Source: Wolfiporia cocos
Taxonomy: Eukaryota > Basidiomycota > Agaricomycetes > Polyporales > Phaeolaceae
Direction: 5' to 3'
Assembly (NCBI GenBank): GCA_029448655.1
Contig: JACCLO010000012.1
Span: 1,860,001 to 1,924,000, forward strand
Length of the DNA: 64,000 bases
The notes below the pieces were generated by a model, which did not search any database, was not told the origin of the DNA, and saw only the letters and a list, made by a program, of their open reading frames with translations. Positions 21,989 to 32,890 of the stretch are shown in pieces. The stretch's first letter is position 1; each line of letters starts with the position of its first letter. Position numbers and translations under genes: made by a program.

Positions 21989-24617
21989 TGTTATGGTTAT
22001 TTTGATTTTTCGAACACTGGCAGAACTCACCACCGGGTGAATACGATACAGGGACTTGTTGCACAACCAACCCCCTGGCTACTGACACAGACTCGCCTCT
22101 GTGCTACCCCTGGGCTCAGGGGGATCCCTACAACGCCCCACAGGGCCATAAACCGACGCGCTAGCGGTGAGCGCAGAGGCTACGTGGGAGGCGGAGCCAT
22201 CCCTAGTGTACGCCGACATAGCGTCGCTGGTTCACAGACAAGGAAGAGGAGATAGGGGCCCCGGGCCAGCGAGTCACACAGGTGCTTAGCGAGTAAGGGG
22301 AGATCCCATTGTCGAGAATCTAAGAGATGGGGTATTAACCCACATCTCGTCGTAATATATACATGAGCGATGAGCTAACTAGTCCTACCCTAAAGAGAGG
22401 GCCTGTGCGCCGTATCTAAGGGGTCATGTGCTAGTGACGCTACATGTAACTACTGTGACCATATGTGATGTACCTGAGGCGCGCGCTATCCTACAGCGCT
22501 AAACTAGTGGGTCAGATGATCTAGATGGCATAGAACGGAGCGCTGGAGGTGGCTAAGGACTAGAGAGGCGCGCGCGCACCTAGTGGCGCCCATAGAACCT
22601 ATAGCGAGGGATGCCAGAACCCCCCACCGGGAATTCTGTGACATTACCCCCCCTCTCAAAAAGCGTCGTCCCTGACGTGTTACCTACGACATCCCTTCCT
22701 ATTGGTTTTTATGAGACCCCGGCACTGCTGGGCCGGCACCACCCGTCACTATCGCAGCAGGGAGCACCCGGGATTCCTGACGGTCCGTCCGTCGGATAGG
22801 GTTGAAGAGAAAAGGGGCGCGCGCTGGTGGGGACGCCAGCCCAACGCGACGCCGAGCGCACCACTGCTCACCAGGATGAGAGGGACAGCCAAGATGGCTA
22901 GGCTTGTTTTTGTTGTTTTCGCGTACCAGCGAGGATCGCTGCCAGCTGCTACTCACGTTGGGTGCCCGTCACCCGTGTCCGTCAATCCCAAAAGGCCGAT
23001 TCCTGTCGGTTGTCGTATCCATAATACATCGTGTTGACCGGTCGTTGTGGGGTTGGGAGACCCTTGCGGGTTCCCTTCACATACCCACTGGTCATTAGTT
23101 CTTGGTGATTCTCCCCGCCGCCCAGGGGTAAGTGGCCAGAGTGCCCTAGACCTCCACACGCACGCGCATTCCCGAAGGATGACGGCGGCGGGTCCTCAAA
23201 CGGGGCTTACCTCGGTCGACCCCGACTTCCCTGTGTTCAAAAAGGGGGGGCGGACTTGCTTCTTCACTCCCTATGGCCGCTTTGCCTGGGTTGATGCTTC
23301 GTGGGGGCTCGTAAGACTACGGACCGACGGCGCTTCTACCGTCGGCTGCCCCGCCGCATCGCCATGGCGACCTATAGGTGGAAACCCTTCGGCCCCAACG
23401 CATGCGCGCCGGAGGGGAAGGTAAATATCTCTTAGATTATGACACAGACTCGCCTCTGTGCTACCCCTGGGCTCAGGGGGATCCCTACAACGCCCCACAG
23501 GGCCATAAACCGACGCGCTAGCGGTGAGCGCAGAGGCTACGTGGGAGGCGGAGCCATCCCTAGTGTACGCCGACATAGCGTCGCTGGTTCACAGACAAGG
23601 AAGAGGAGATAGGGGCCCCGGGCCAGCGAGTCACACAGGTGCTTAGCGAGTAAGGGGAGATCCCATTGTCGAGAATCTAAGAGATGGGGTATTAACCCAC
23701 ATCTCGTCGTAATATATACATGAGCGATGAGCTAACTAGTCCTACCCTAAAGAGAGGGCCTGTGCGCCGTATCTAAGGGGTCATGTGCTAGTGACGCTAC
23801 ATGTAACTACTGTGACCATATGTGATGTACCTGAGGCGCGCGCTATCCTACAGCGCTAAACTAGTGGGTCAGATGATCTAGATGGCATAGAACGGAGCGC
23901 TGGAGGTGGCTAAGGACTAGAGAGGCGCGCGCGCACCTAGTGGCGCCCATAGAACCTATAGCGAGGGATGCCAGAACCCCCCACCGGGAATTCTGTGACA
24001 GCTACTCGTGACTCTACTGGGCGCATTCCCAGTTGTATTAGTGCATAGGGCGCGTTTCACCTTTGGCAGATCCAACTCTGTCACTGTTTCATCTTTATCA
24101 TCTATTAGCTGACGGATGGCGTTCAACTGCCATCATCATTCCTATCTATCGTTTCGGATATATCACTAAATACTTATCAAACGTTTGGTACTATAGCGTA
24201 GATAGTAGCGGTGACATCTGGGACGAACTTGACCCCTAAAACCTAGCGTAGTATATAAACTCATGTACTTACTGTCGAAGCTCTTCAGCTCGACCTTGTT
24301 GTACAAACAAGAAGTCTTATACTCATTCTCAAACGTAGGAAACTATGCTCAGTATTCCTCGAGCAACCGAATGACTAAGTCCTCGAAGTGCACACTGACT
24401 TCTCAGACTTAGGTGAGTCTTATATTCTATCAGATTCACACCTGAACAGATTATATCCTCTAACGCATATTGGATATTAAACGATCTCCTAGGAACTTCA
24501 CCTAGGACTTGAAGGCATCTAACGGGTATTTGCCTCGCATACGGCGATGTGCCTACGTGCGGAAGAACGAACTTTATTCGCGACTCGAATATACGAACGG
24601 GTATTTGACCCGTAACA
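21989..24617 (+). repeat. Chromovirus 5' LTR, interrupted
   Basis: LTR pieces 21989-22082 and 24006-24617 total 706 bp, equal to the 3' LTR. The gap is the nested compact element plus one copy of its GCTAC duplication. Ends are TGTTATGG and CCCGTAACA. Confidence 0.9.
22083..24000 (-). mobile_element. Compact non-autonomous LTR retrotransposon, 1918 bp, TSD GCTAC
   Basis: LTRs 22083-22643 and 23440-24000 are 561 bp each and I see no difference between them, so insertion is recent. GCTAC lies at 22078-22082 and 24001-24005. The internal region is only 796 bp (22644-23439) with no recognisable gag or pol domain. On the minus strand a GAGAGGGGGGTAA tract abuts the left LTR, giving minus orientation with that LTR as the 3' one. 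Size between TRIM and LARD elements; it must depend on proteins from another element. Confidence 0.9.
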
Positions 24618-24907
24618 GAAGGTCGAGCTTATCACACCCTCACCTACCACAGTGTAAGGGCACATGATATTTGGACCAGAATTCCCAGCACGACTGATTG
24701 AACTCTTGCCCGGGGACATTCAGGGAGTCTACAGACTCCACCGATACGAGTGGACTGACCATTGGAGCCTTCTGTAACCGCGGAGGAATTGTTGTCGTCC
24801 CCAGAGAAGATAGGGCATCGAAGTGGGTAGAAGTATACCCCTCCGCAAGAACGACCGCTTGGGAAATAACCCATGAAGCATTCGAACGATTCGGAGACAT
24901 TCCTCCA

Positions 24908-27220
24908 ATGTCAACTGCCACGTTGACCGAAACCGAAACCATCAACAGAACCTCCAATGCCGATGGAAATACGAATCAGCCTTCAGGTGCCACAGGAATG
25001 GCAGGAATTGAGCGCACCGGAGATGATGGGAGAAATCCTGGAAACTTTACAGGAACAGATGACAGCCAGACTGGAGGACAGGACCCTCCAGGATTTATAT
25101 CTGCTTTTGCGCAGAGTAGGGTTGGGTCTATGGCTGAAGGAACAAACCTCTTTGGAAACCCCACACAGGACACACCCGGAATGGGTAGCGGAGGAAATCT
25201 GTCTTGGACTAGCCCAAGCGGAGGAATGGGAATGACAAACCCAGGAACATGGCCTTCAGGCCTATTTGGACGAACCTCCACAGATACAAGCAGAGGAGGA
25301 CTGGGAGGAAACTTCGGACTCGGAGGAGGGAATGCCCCCCCTCCTGGAGGACTCGGAGGAGGAACCCCCACAAACCCCGGAGGAGGAAACCCTGGAGGAA
25401 ACCCAGGGAACCCCAGGGGGAACCAAGGAAATCTGGGTGGAGGACACCCAGGAGGAGGAGGACCCCCAGGAGGACCTCCACCACCGAATGTGCCGCAGCC
25501 TCAACCTCCGGCGCCGAACCTATTATGGGTCGAATACCCGTTCGTATATTTGAGTCGCGAATATAGATTGTTCTTCTGCATGTAGGCGTGTAGCCGTATG
25601 CAAGGCAAATACTCGTTAGATGCCTTTGAGTCCTAGGTGAATTCTCTAGGAGATCGTATAGTATCCAATACACATTAGAGGATATAATCTGTTCAAGTGC
25701 GAGTCTGTTTAGAATATAAGACTCGCCTAAGTCTGAGAAGTCAGTGTGCACTTCGAGGACTTAGTCGTTCGGTTGCTCGAGTGGGAAATACTGAGTGTAG
25801 TTTCCTACGTTTGAGAACGAGTATAAGACTTCTTGTTTGTACAACAAGGTCGAGCTGAAGAGCTTCGACAGTAAGTACATGAGTTTATATACTACGTTAG
25901 GTTTCAGGGGTCAAGTCCATCCCAGATGTCACCGCTACTATCTACGCTATAGTACCAAACGTTTGATGAGTATGTAGTGATATATCCGAGACGATAGATA
26001 GGAATGATGATGGCGGTTGAACGCCATCTATCAGCTAGTGAATGATAAACATGAAACGGGGTAGAGTGGAATCTACCGAAGGTGAAACTCGCCCTATTTA
26101 CTAGTCCAACTGGGGATGCGCCCAGTACGAGCCACGAATAGCCAGGGGGTTGGTTGCGCAACAAGTCCCTGTATCGTATTCACCCTATGGTGAGTTCTGC
26201 CAGCGTTCGAAAAATTCAAAATAACCGTAACAGAACCCGTACTATCAACCCCTGATGATAAAGATCAATCCCCCAGATGTATTCGATGGGGAACGATCTG
26301 ACATGCAGAACATCATAAACCAGTGCAATTCCTAGTTTACGATGTACGAAACGTCGTTTCAGAATGACATTCAGAGAGTGATCTTCATCCTCTCTTATAT
26401 TTTGAACAAGGGGAAAATGGGCCAATGGAAACAAAATTATCACCGGGTCTACACGAACCCCATAACGAAACGATTCTTCCCACCTAGTCTTGCACAGTTC
26501 GATGCAGACTTCCAGAAAGCCTTTGGAGCCATCGAAGAAGTACAGAAAGCGCAGAAGAAAATCCTGGACGTCACCCAGGACAGAAAGGACATCGATGATT
26601 ATATCACTGAGTTCAATAACTTGGCCGGAAAGGCCCAGTACAATCGATACAGCGCAGACGGAAATGTGCTGCTTATAACCCTATTTGAGAAAGGGTTACC
26701 AGAACACACAACTCGATACATCATCGGTGTATGGCCACTACCAGCGACCATCGACGAATGGCAGTCCGCTGCCTCGTACTACAAAAACACGTACAAGATA
26801 TTCTTGAAACGCGACAAGGCGTTTGTCAAGAAAAGGGCTTGGCAAGCCCCGAACCACAACAACGGACGCACTAATGCTCCGCAGACAACGACCCCAAAAG
26901 ATCCAAACGCGATGGATGTAGATCAAATGACCACCCAGGAAAGGGATGATCACATCAAGAAGGGCAAGTGTTTCACTTGCCACCAGCTAGGGCACATGTC
27001 AAGGGACTGCCCAAAGAACCCAAAGAAACCAACGTGCCCCAGACGAACCACTCGGAAAACCGAGGAGGAGGAGGCTGAGCAAGAAGCTCGCATCGAAGAA
27101 GTCTCTGAGGAAGAGACAGAATATATCACTGCAAACCAAGCGGTCACAGCGATCTGGGCCTTGAAAGCCAAGAACCCCGAGCTCCTAGCACAGCTCGTAG
27201 AAGAACAGGATTTTGCCTAG
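24908..27220 (+). pseudogene. Chromovirus gag, interrupted
   Basis: Gag makes the capsid/nucleocapsid shell. The frame runs from about 24908 (an in-frame ATG at 24698 exists) through a glycine/proline-rich region (repeated GGN and NPGG). A solo LTR cuts it at 25521. It resumes in the same frame after the LTR at 26238, shows the capsid-like stretch INPPDVFDGERSDMQN, and meets TAG at 26333. It is then open from 26342 with a typical Ty3 capsid region (GQWKQNYHRVYTNP) and one zinc knuckle, CFTCHQLGHMSRDC (C-x2-C-x4-H-x4-C). It ends at TAG 27218. The TAG at 26333 fits a CAG to TAG change. Non-functional as it stands. Confidence 0.8.
25521..26232 (-). mobile_element. Inverted solo LTR of the same family inside gag, TSD GAACC
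   Basis: 712 bp running TATTATGGGTCGAATACCC to ATAACCGTAACA, the inverse of the host element's own LTR. GAACC is at 25516-25520 and 26233-26237. So a relative of the host inserted into its gag and later recombined to a solo LTR. Confidence 0.9.
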
Positions 27221-27231
27221 GAGGGAAGCCC

Positions 27232-28203
27232 ATGGTCTTACCCTCCGAGAAAGCAGTGCATGTAATTACCTCGTTCGAGAAGAATCGATCCCTCTTCATC
27301 CCGGTAATCATGACACTGGCAAAACCCGTGAAATGCAACGCACTAATCGACTCAGGAGCAATGTCGAACCTGATCCACAGCAGAGTGGTAGAAAAATACA
27401 AGGTGCCCACGCAACCCTTGAAGAACCCGATCATCGTCAAAAACGTCGACGGGACAGAAAACAAAGACGGACGAATAGATCGAGAAGCCATCATACTACT
27501 ACAGTATCCAAAGACCCAGAAAACACAAAAGGTCCAATTCCTGGTAGGATCAATTGGCACGGAAAATATGATTCTAGGGTATGGATGGCTAAAAGACAAA
27601 AACCCCACAATCGACTTGACCCAATACTCTGGGTCATACCTCAACAGCGCCCCACCCCTAGTCCTAACTCCTCTACACACGCCTTTCAGATGCCAGAGGG
27701 CCCAACGTACCACTCGGGCGGTCGAGGGTAATCCTAAGGTACTACAGCGAGGTCAAGGTTCTCCCAGACTAGCGGGTTCAGATGACGAAGCGAGGCATGG
27801 AGTAAAGGCGGCCCTAAGGCCAATGCCAAATTGATGAGTCTGAGGAGTACGCCTCAGACTCTTGGGTTTATATACATTGTGAGGGAGCGCGGTAATTACT
27901 GAGTACTACCCTTGCCCTAAAGTCGCATGGCCTGTGCGCATGCGCCTAAACGATCACGGTACCTTGGTGTACGTAAGCGCATCACATGTATAGTAAGGTG
28001 TAGCCGCGCGCTAGCTACTTGGTAGATACGCGCCAGTAAGGGCACGTGTCTATTCGGCAAGTCCCTAGGTTGTGAGTTCGACCCCCGGTAATTGCATTCA
28101 AGATAAATCACAGTAAGAATTGTGACACGACTGGAAAGACCAAACAGTCGGTGTACGATCAGTACTAGGGGCAGACGAAAGAGAACCAGAAACCACGATC
28201 TGA
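27232..28203 (+). pseudogene. Chromovirus protease segment of pol, split by a solo LTR
   Basis: Aspartic protease that would process Gag-Pol. ATG 27232 lies 11 bp after the gag stop, in the -1 frame. The active-site motif is ALIDSGAMSN (about residue 41), and a second strand reads MILGYGWLK. The frame reaches the LTR at 27617. Skipping the LTR and one CGACT copy (516 bp, a multiple of three) the same frame continues to TGA at 28201, directly before ATG 28204. Protease and the downstream dUTPase-RT frame were therefore probably one reading frame, broken by TGA (a CGA to TGA change would explain it). Confidence 0.75.
27617..28127 (-). mobile_element. Solo LTR, 511 bp, TSD CGACT
   Basis: Starts TGACCCAATACTCTGGGTCA and ends AAGAATTGTGACA. 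CGACT is at 27612-27616 and 28128-28132. Same family as 20390-21466 and the compact element's LTR; orientation inferred from them. Confidence 0.88.
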
Positions 28204-31200
28204 ATGGATACGGTGGAAATGGTGGTTGCCCCCGAAGGAAAAGTTCCAACACGAGGAACCCAGGAAGCTGCAGGATATGACCTTTATGCCGCAGAAGAAA
28301 CCGAGATCCCCGCAGGAGGATGGAAACTTATCTCCACAGGAGTAAAGATGAAGATCCTGAAAGGATCGTATGGGAGGTTGGCCGGACGATTGGGCAACAC
28401 ACTCAGACACGGACTGGTAGTAAAAGCCGGAGTCATAGACTCAGACTACCGAGGAGACGTTGGAGCCATCGTCTTCAACTATTCAAATAAAGCACACAGG
28501 ATTATCCCGGGCATGCGGATAGCGCAGATAATATTTGAACAACACCTGACCCCCGACATTGTAAAGGTCGAAAACCTAGACGAGACGGAAAGGGGAGAGA
28601 AGGGGTTCGGGTCCACGAACCAACCAGAAGAAACAGCTCAACGACTATATACTCCTGAAGAATACGAAGCAATTCGATGCTTCGCAAAAGATGATCCTAG
28701 GATCATAGGAAGAAAGGGAGAGACACGAAGGAAATTTTGGACAAAAATACAGATCATCAATGCTGTCAGAAAAGCATTGACGAAGTCCCAAGAATTCGCG
28801 CAGAAAACCCCAGAGCTGGAAAAAACGATCGAAGAGATGGTCCCGAGACACCTACTAGATTTCGCCAAAGTATTCAGTAAGGAAGCCGCAATGGCCTTTC
28901 CCCCTTCGAGGCCATGGGACCACGCGATCGAATTAAAACCCGACTTCGTACCAAAAGATTGCAAAGTCTATGCACTGTTCCCAAAAGAACAGCAGGCAAT
29001 GGACGAGTTCTTGAAAGAAAACCTGGCTAAGGGATTCATAGTCCCTTCGAAGTCCCCAATGGCGTCACCCTTCTTTTTCATCCCAAAAAAGGACGACGGC
29101 CTACGACCATGTCAGGATTATCGATACCTGAACGAATGGACAATAAAGAACGTCTATCCCCTGCCACTCATATCAGAACTCCTAGAAAAGTTAAAGGGGG
29201 CAAAGATCTTCACAAAAATGGACCTTAGAGCAGGGTACAACAACATACGAATCAAGGCAGGAGACGAATGGAAGGCAGCCTTCAAAATGAACCGGGGGCT
29301 ATATGAACCCACGGTCATGTTTTTCGGACTATGCAATGCACCAGGAACCTTCCAAGCAATGATGAACGAATCCTTAAAAGAAGAAATCCTCGAAGGATGG
29401 GTACTTGTCTACATGGACAACATCCTTATTTTCTCAGCAGACGAGAAAACACATAAGGAGCGAGAATGGCGAATCCTTCAGAGGCTGGTGGACAACCACC
29501 TCTTTGTGAAACCCGAGAAGTGCGCATTTGGCGTCGACAGAGTCGAATTTCTGGGGCTGGTCATCACCCCAGGAAACATTCAGATGGACCCAGCAAAACT
29601 CAAAGGAATCAAGGAATGGCCGACTCCTCGAAATCTCAAAGAAGTCAGATCCTTCTTAGGATTTGCGAACTTCTACCGAAAGTTCATAGATCATTACTCG
29701 ACGCACGCACGACCCTTGGTAGATCTCACGAAAACGGTCACAGGGACGGGATTCCAATGGACGGACAAAGAACAAGAGGTGTTCGACTTCATGAAGAAGG
29801 CGTTCACAACGGCACCAGTACTGGGGACACCCGACAAGGAGAAACCCTTCATCCTCGAAACAGATGCATCCCAATATGCCACAGGAGCAGTGCTGAAACA
29901 GACAGATGAAACAGGGTGCGAACGACCAGTGGGATATCTCTCACAGTCCCTAACACCGGCAGAACAAAACTACAAAATCTACGATCGCGAACTACTCGGA
30001 ATAGTCCACGCATTAGAAGAATGGCAGCACTTGTTAGAAGGAGCACTGCATCGGATCTTGATCCGAAGTGATCATCAGAACCTGACATATTGGAGAAGCC
30101 CACAGCGCCTAAATTGGCGACAAGCGAGATGGCATCTGTTTCTCTTGCAGTTTGACCTGAAACTGCAGCACGTTCCTGGGAGGAAACTGGTCATGGCCGA
30201 CATGCTCTCCAGGTTGTACCACCTCAATGAAAGCGAAGGGGACAACGAGGGAATAACCATGATCCCAGACGAGCTTGTCATACATGCAATCCAGATCCCG
30301 ATCATTGATCAAATCAAGAGCACCCACGATCGAGATGAATCTGTGGAACAGGCTCTCCGTGCACTAGACGATAGAGACAGCTTCCCCTCTGGAACCATGG
30401 CAGATGACTGGCAACAAACAGATGGAGTACTGCTCTACAAGGGCAGAATGTACGTGCCAAGAGATGAAGGCCTCCGACGGGACATCATCTCAAAATATCA
30501 CGATTCAATCCCAGCAGGGCATCCTGGGATATGGGGAACAACACTAAAAGTTAAGGAACATTTCTGGTGGCCCGACATGGGAACAACAATAGCGGAATAT
30601 GTCAGAGGCTGTGCGATCTGTCAACAGATGAAACCTGATCGAAATCCGATAAAACCCCCTTTACAACCGATACCGACACGAGAAGACACTCTCCCCTTCT
30701 CACAATGTTTGGTCGATTTTGTCACCGATCTGCCAAAGGTCAGGAAGTACGACGCAATGATGATAATCATCGACCATGGCCTATCTAAGGCCATCTCTCT
30801 CACCCCATGCGACAAAACAATTACAAGCGAAGGGGCGGCAGACATATTCCATCGAAAGATTTACTCACAGTACGGCATCCCCCAAAAAATCATCTCGGAC
30901 AGGGGGCCACAATTTGCATCAAAACTCTTCAGGGAGTTATGCAAGTTACAGGGAACGGAATCAGTAATGAGTACGGTGTACCATCCGCAGATGGATGGAC
31001 AAACAGAAAGGATGAACCAGCAAATCGAAGTATATCTCCAGATCTACTGCATGAACGACCCTTTTCAATGGGTACAACGACTGCCCGACGTCGAGTTTGC
31101 GCACAACACAAGAAGGACAGAAAACCGACCCGCGCCACTCAAAATAATCTTAGGATACGTCCCAAGAGGATTTCCAGACTATGACAGGGTGGGAAACATC

Positions 31201-32019
31201 CCAGCGGCAGCCGATAGGATCAAGAAGATCAAGGAGGCACGAAACAGGGCATTCATTGCACACGAATTAGCCCAGAAAAGAATGGCAGGGCGGTTTCTCC
31301 GAGAACTGCCAAAGCTTGAGAAAGGGGATAAAGTTTGGCTCGATGCACAGAACCTGACGATACCTTACAAATTGAACAAGCTGGCACCAAAAAGAGAAGG
31401 ACCCTTCACCATCACAGAAAAGATGGGGGCCACGACATACCGGCTACGACTGCCGACAAGTTGGAAGATTCACCCTGTTTTCCATGCTGCACTACTAAAA
31501 CCATTCAAGGAAACAAGGGTGCACGGACCTAATTACCTGCGGCTGCCACCTGATATCATCAAGGGACAGGAAGAATACGAAGTCGAAGCCATTGTCGCTG
31601 ACAGATGGCGAGGAAAGAAACATCAATACCTTGTCAAGTGGAAAGGCTATGCCCCAGCCAACAACTCATGGGAAGACGAAGGAAATCTGGAGCATTCCAG
31701 GGAGCTGATAAAAAGCTACCACCGAACACGAGTCAGGACAACCCTGACACTCGAAAGCCGAACAGTCATAGTATGTCGACGACTCGCCACCAACTCCCCG
31801 TCACACCACGACCCCCCACAACAACGGGGGACACAGGGAAGGGCGACTGAGAGGTACGCCGCTGAGGAGGTGTTCCCCTCAGCACTTACAGATCAGACAC
31901 GCCCTCCTCTGGTACAGGGCCAAGGGACCCTTTGCTGGACGAGCCGATGGCTGGACGGCCCTCTTCGACATCGCACAGGACCTCACCCACATCTACAGCT
32001 CGTATCAGAACATCACTGA
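28204..32019 (+). CDS. pol: Chromovirus pol: dUTPase, RT, RNase H, integrase, chromodomain
   Basis: 1271 codons open. dUTPase (residues about 10-140) shows all five motifs: AAGYDLYAAEE, GSYGRLAGRLG, GVIDSDYRGDVG, GMRIAQIIF, RGEKGFGSTN. Motif 2 usually ends RSG and here reads RLG. RT (about 270-450) has FTKMDLRAGYNNIRI and FGLCNAPGTFQ, but the active site is YMDN (residues 403-406) where YMDD is expected. RNase H has ETDASQYATGAVL and YDRELLGIVHALEEW. Integrase has an HHCC zinc site (ending CAICQQM) and a complete D,D-35-E (DFVTD; D899 in SDRGPQF; E935 in GQTERMN), then a GPF-type module. The chromodomain (about 1124-1175, QYLVKWKGY) would target methylated histone H3. The tail after about 1190 runs into another frame and may not be native coding. 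Confidence 0.9.
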   Translation: MDTVEMVVAPEGKVPTRGTQEAAGYDLYAAEETEIPAGGWKLISTGVKMKILKGSYGRLAGRLGNTLRHGLVVKAGVIDSDYRGDVGAIVFNYSNKAHRIIPGMRIAQIIFEQHLTPDIVKVENLDETERGEKGFGSTNQPEETAQRLYTPEEYEAIRCFAKDDPRIIGRKGETRRKFWTKIQIINAVRKALTKSQEFAQKTPELEKTIEEMVPRHLLDFAKVFSKEAAMAFPPSRPWDHAIELKPDFVPKDCKVYALFPKEQQAMDEFLKENLAKGFIVPSKSPMASPFFFIPKKDDGLRPCQDYRYLNEWTIKNVYPLPLISELLEKLKGAKIFTKMDLRAGYNNIRIKAGDEWKAAFKMNRGLYEPTVMFFGLCNAPGTFQAMMNESLKEEILEGWVLVYMDNILIFSADEKTHKEREWRILQRLVDNHLFVKPEKCAFGVDRVEFLGLVITPGNIQMDPAKLKGIKEWPTPRNLKEVRSFLGFANFYRKFIDHYSTHARPLVDLTKTVTGTGFQWTDKEQEVFDFMKKAFTTAPVLGTPDKEKPFILETDASQYATGAVLKQTDETGCERPVGYLSQSLTPAEQNYKIYDRELLGIVHALEEWQHLLEGALHRILIRSDHQNLTYWRSPQRLNWRQARWHLFLLQFDLKLQHVPGRKLVMADMLSRLYHLNESEGDNEGITMIPDELVIHAIQIPIIDQIKSTHDRDESVEQALRALDDRDSFPSGTMADDWQQTDGVLLYKGRMYVPRDEGLRRDIISKYHDSIPAGHPGIWGTTLKVKEHFWWPDMGTTIAEYVRGCAICQQMKPDRNPIKPPLQPIPTREDTLPFSQCLVDFVTDLPKVRKYDAMMIIIDHGLSKAISLTPCDKTITSEGAADIFHRKIYSQYGIPQKIISDRGPQFASKLFRELCKLQGTESVMSTVYHPQMDGQTERMNQQIEVYLQIYCMNDPFQWVQRLPDVEFAHNTRRTENRPAPLKIILGYVPRGFPDYDRVGNIPAAADRIKKIKEARNRAFIAHELAQKRMAGRFLRELPKLEKGDKVWLDAQNLTIPYKLNKLAPKREGPFTITEKMGATTYRLRLPTSWKIHPVFHAALLKPFKETRVHGPNYLRLPPDIIKGQEEYEVEAIVADRWRGKKHQYLVKWKGYAPANNSWEDEGNLEHSRELIKSYHRTRVRTTLTLESRTVIVCRRLATNSPSHHDPPQQRGTQGRATERYAAEEVFPSALTDQTRPPLVQGQGTLCWTSRWLDGPLRHRTGPHPHLQLVSEHH

Positions 32020-32879
32020 GGACCTCGTCCGAATGGAGGGGCAGATCAGAGCGCAGAGAGAGGGGCTCAAACTACTCACTGACAGACTTATTGACCAATT
32101 GGCCACCACCACGACAGCCCGATTACGACACGCGCTCAACGACTTCGAGGATCGCGAGCACGCTACTCCCAACAGACCCAAATACGTACCACGACCCACC
32201 CGCTTTTTCACCACCGATGAACGACGCCGAGTTGCACGGCCGTTTGATTTTATGGAGAGCGATCGAGTATTATTTCCACTGCCTACCGAGACTCAGAGGG
32301 CCCGCCAAACAGGAGTTAGAGACCCGATGCCACGTATTCCTGGTATGGGAAGCGACGGGAGATGTGAACCACCTGCACACACAATGAGCCCTAGGGCTAC
32401 CCCAGCTCGACAGCAAAGAGCGAATAGCACGCCGCCTATTTGACGATCTCCATCAGTGCAGAGCATTACCCACGAGGAGTTTGAGTGAGCTGCGAGGGAA
32501 CATGAACGAGACACCGCCTCCTTACCCACATGGGCAGCACAGAACCTTCATCGAGCCGCATACCACTGGCGATACTGACACAACGAATACCTACGGGATA
32601 TCCCTTCCCTACGGGTACCAGCGAGGCCTTCGCCTGAACAACCCTGCCGACAATGTGGCTCCGCTAGCCACTGGATCCTCGACTGCCCCGACTATATTTG
32701 CCGAGCTTGTGGGCTCAATCAACCAGGTCATCGACAGAATGAATGCCGCCAACACTTCATATGGCGAACTCCTACGACCCCGTCCCTCAGCGGGAACAGT
32801 GATATCTACAATGAACAGGATGCCGAGGCTCTCTGAAGAAGGGGGTTTGGAGGATTCGTCGAGGATGACGAATGCTTAA
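31920..32879 (+). pseudogene. Third reading frame of the chromovirus, broken
   Basis: After the chromodomain another frame opens, overlapping the pol tail: GRADGWTALFDIAQDLTHI and YSSYQNITEDLVRMEGQ. A shift near 32215 leads to LHGRLILWRAIEYYFHCLPR, a TGA at 32385, then IARRLFDDLHQC and GSINQVIDRMNAAN up to 32879 just before the polypurine tract. I recall similar 3' frames in other mushroom gypsy elements but know no function. One frameshift and one stop make it a pseudogene here. Confidence 0.5.
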
Positions 32880-32890
32880 GGGGGAGCTGA

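Noticed and set aside
24957..25553. Two overlapping plus-strand frames rich in Glu/Gln within gag
   Set aside because: They are alternative frames of a repetitive GGA-rich stretch. Only the frame open from 24698 continues in phase into the capsid and zinc-knuckle coding after the solo LTR.
11767..26232. LTRs at 11767 and 25521 as the two ends of one minus-strand element
   Set aside because: Each has its own target duplication (AGGAC/AGGAG and GAACC), so they are independent solo LTRs.
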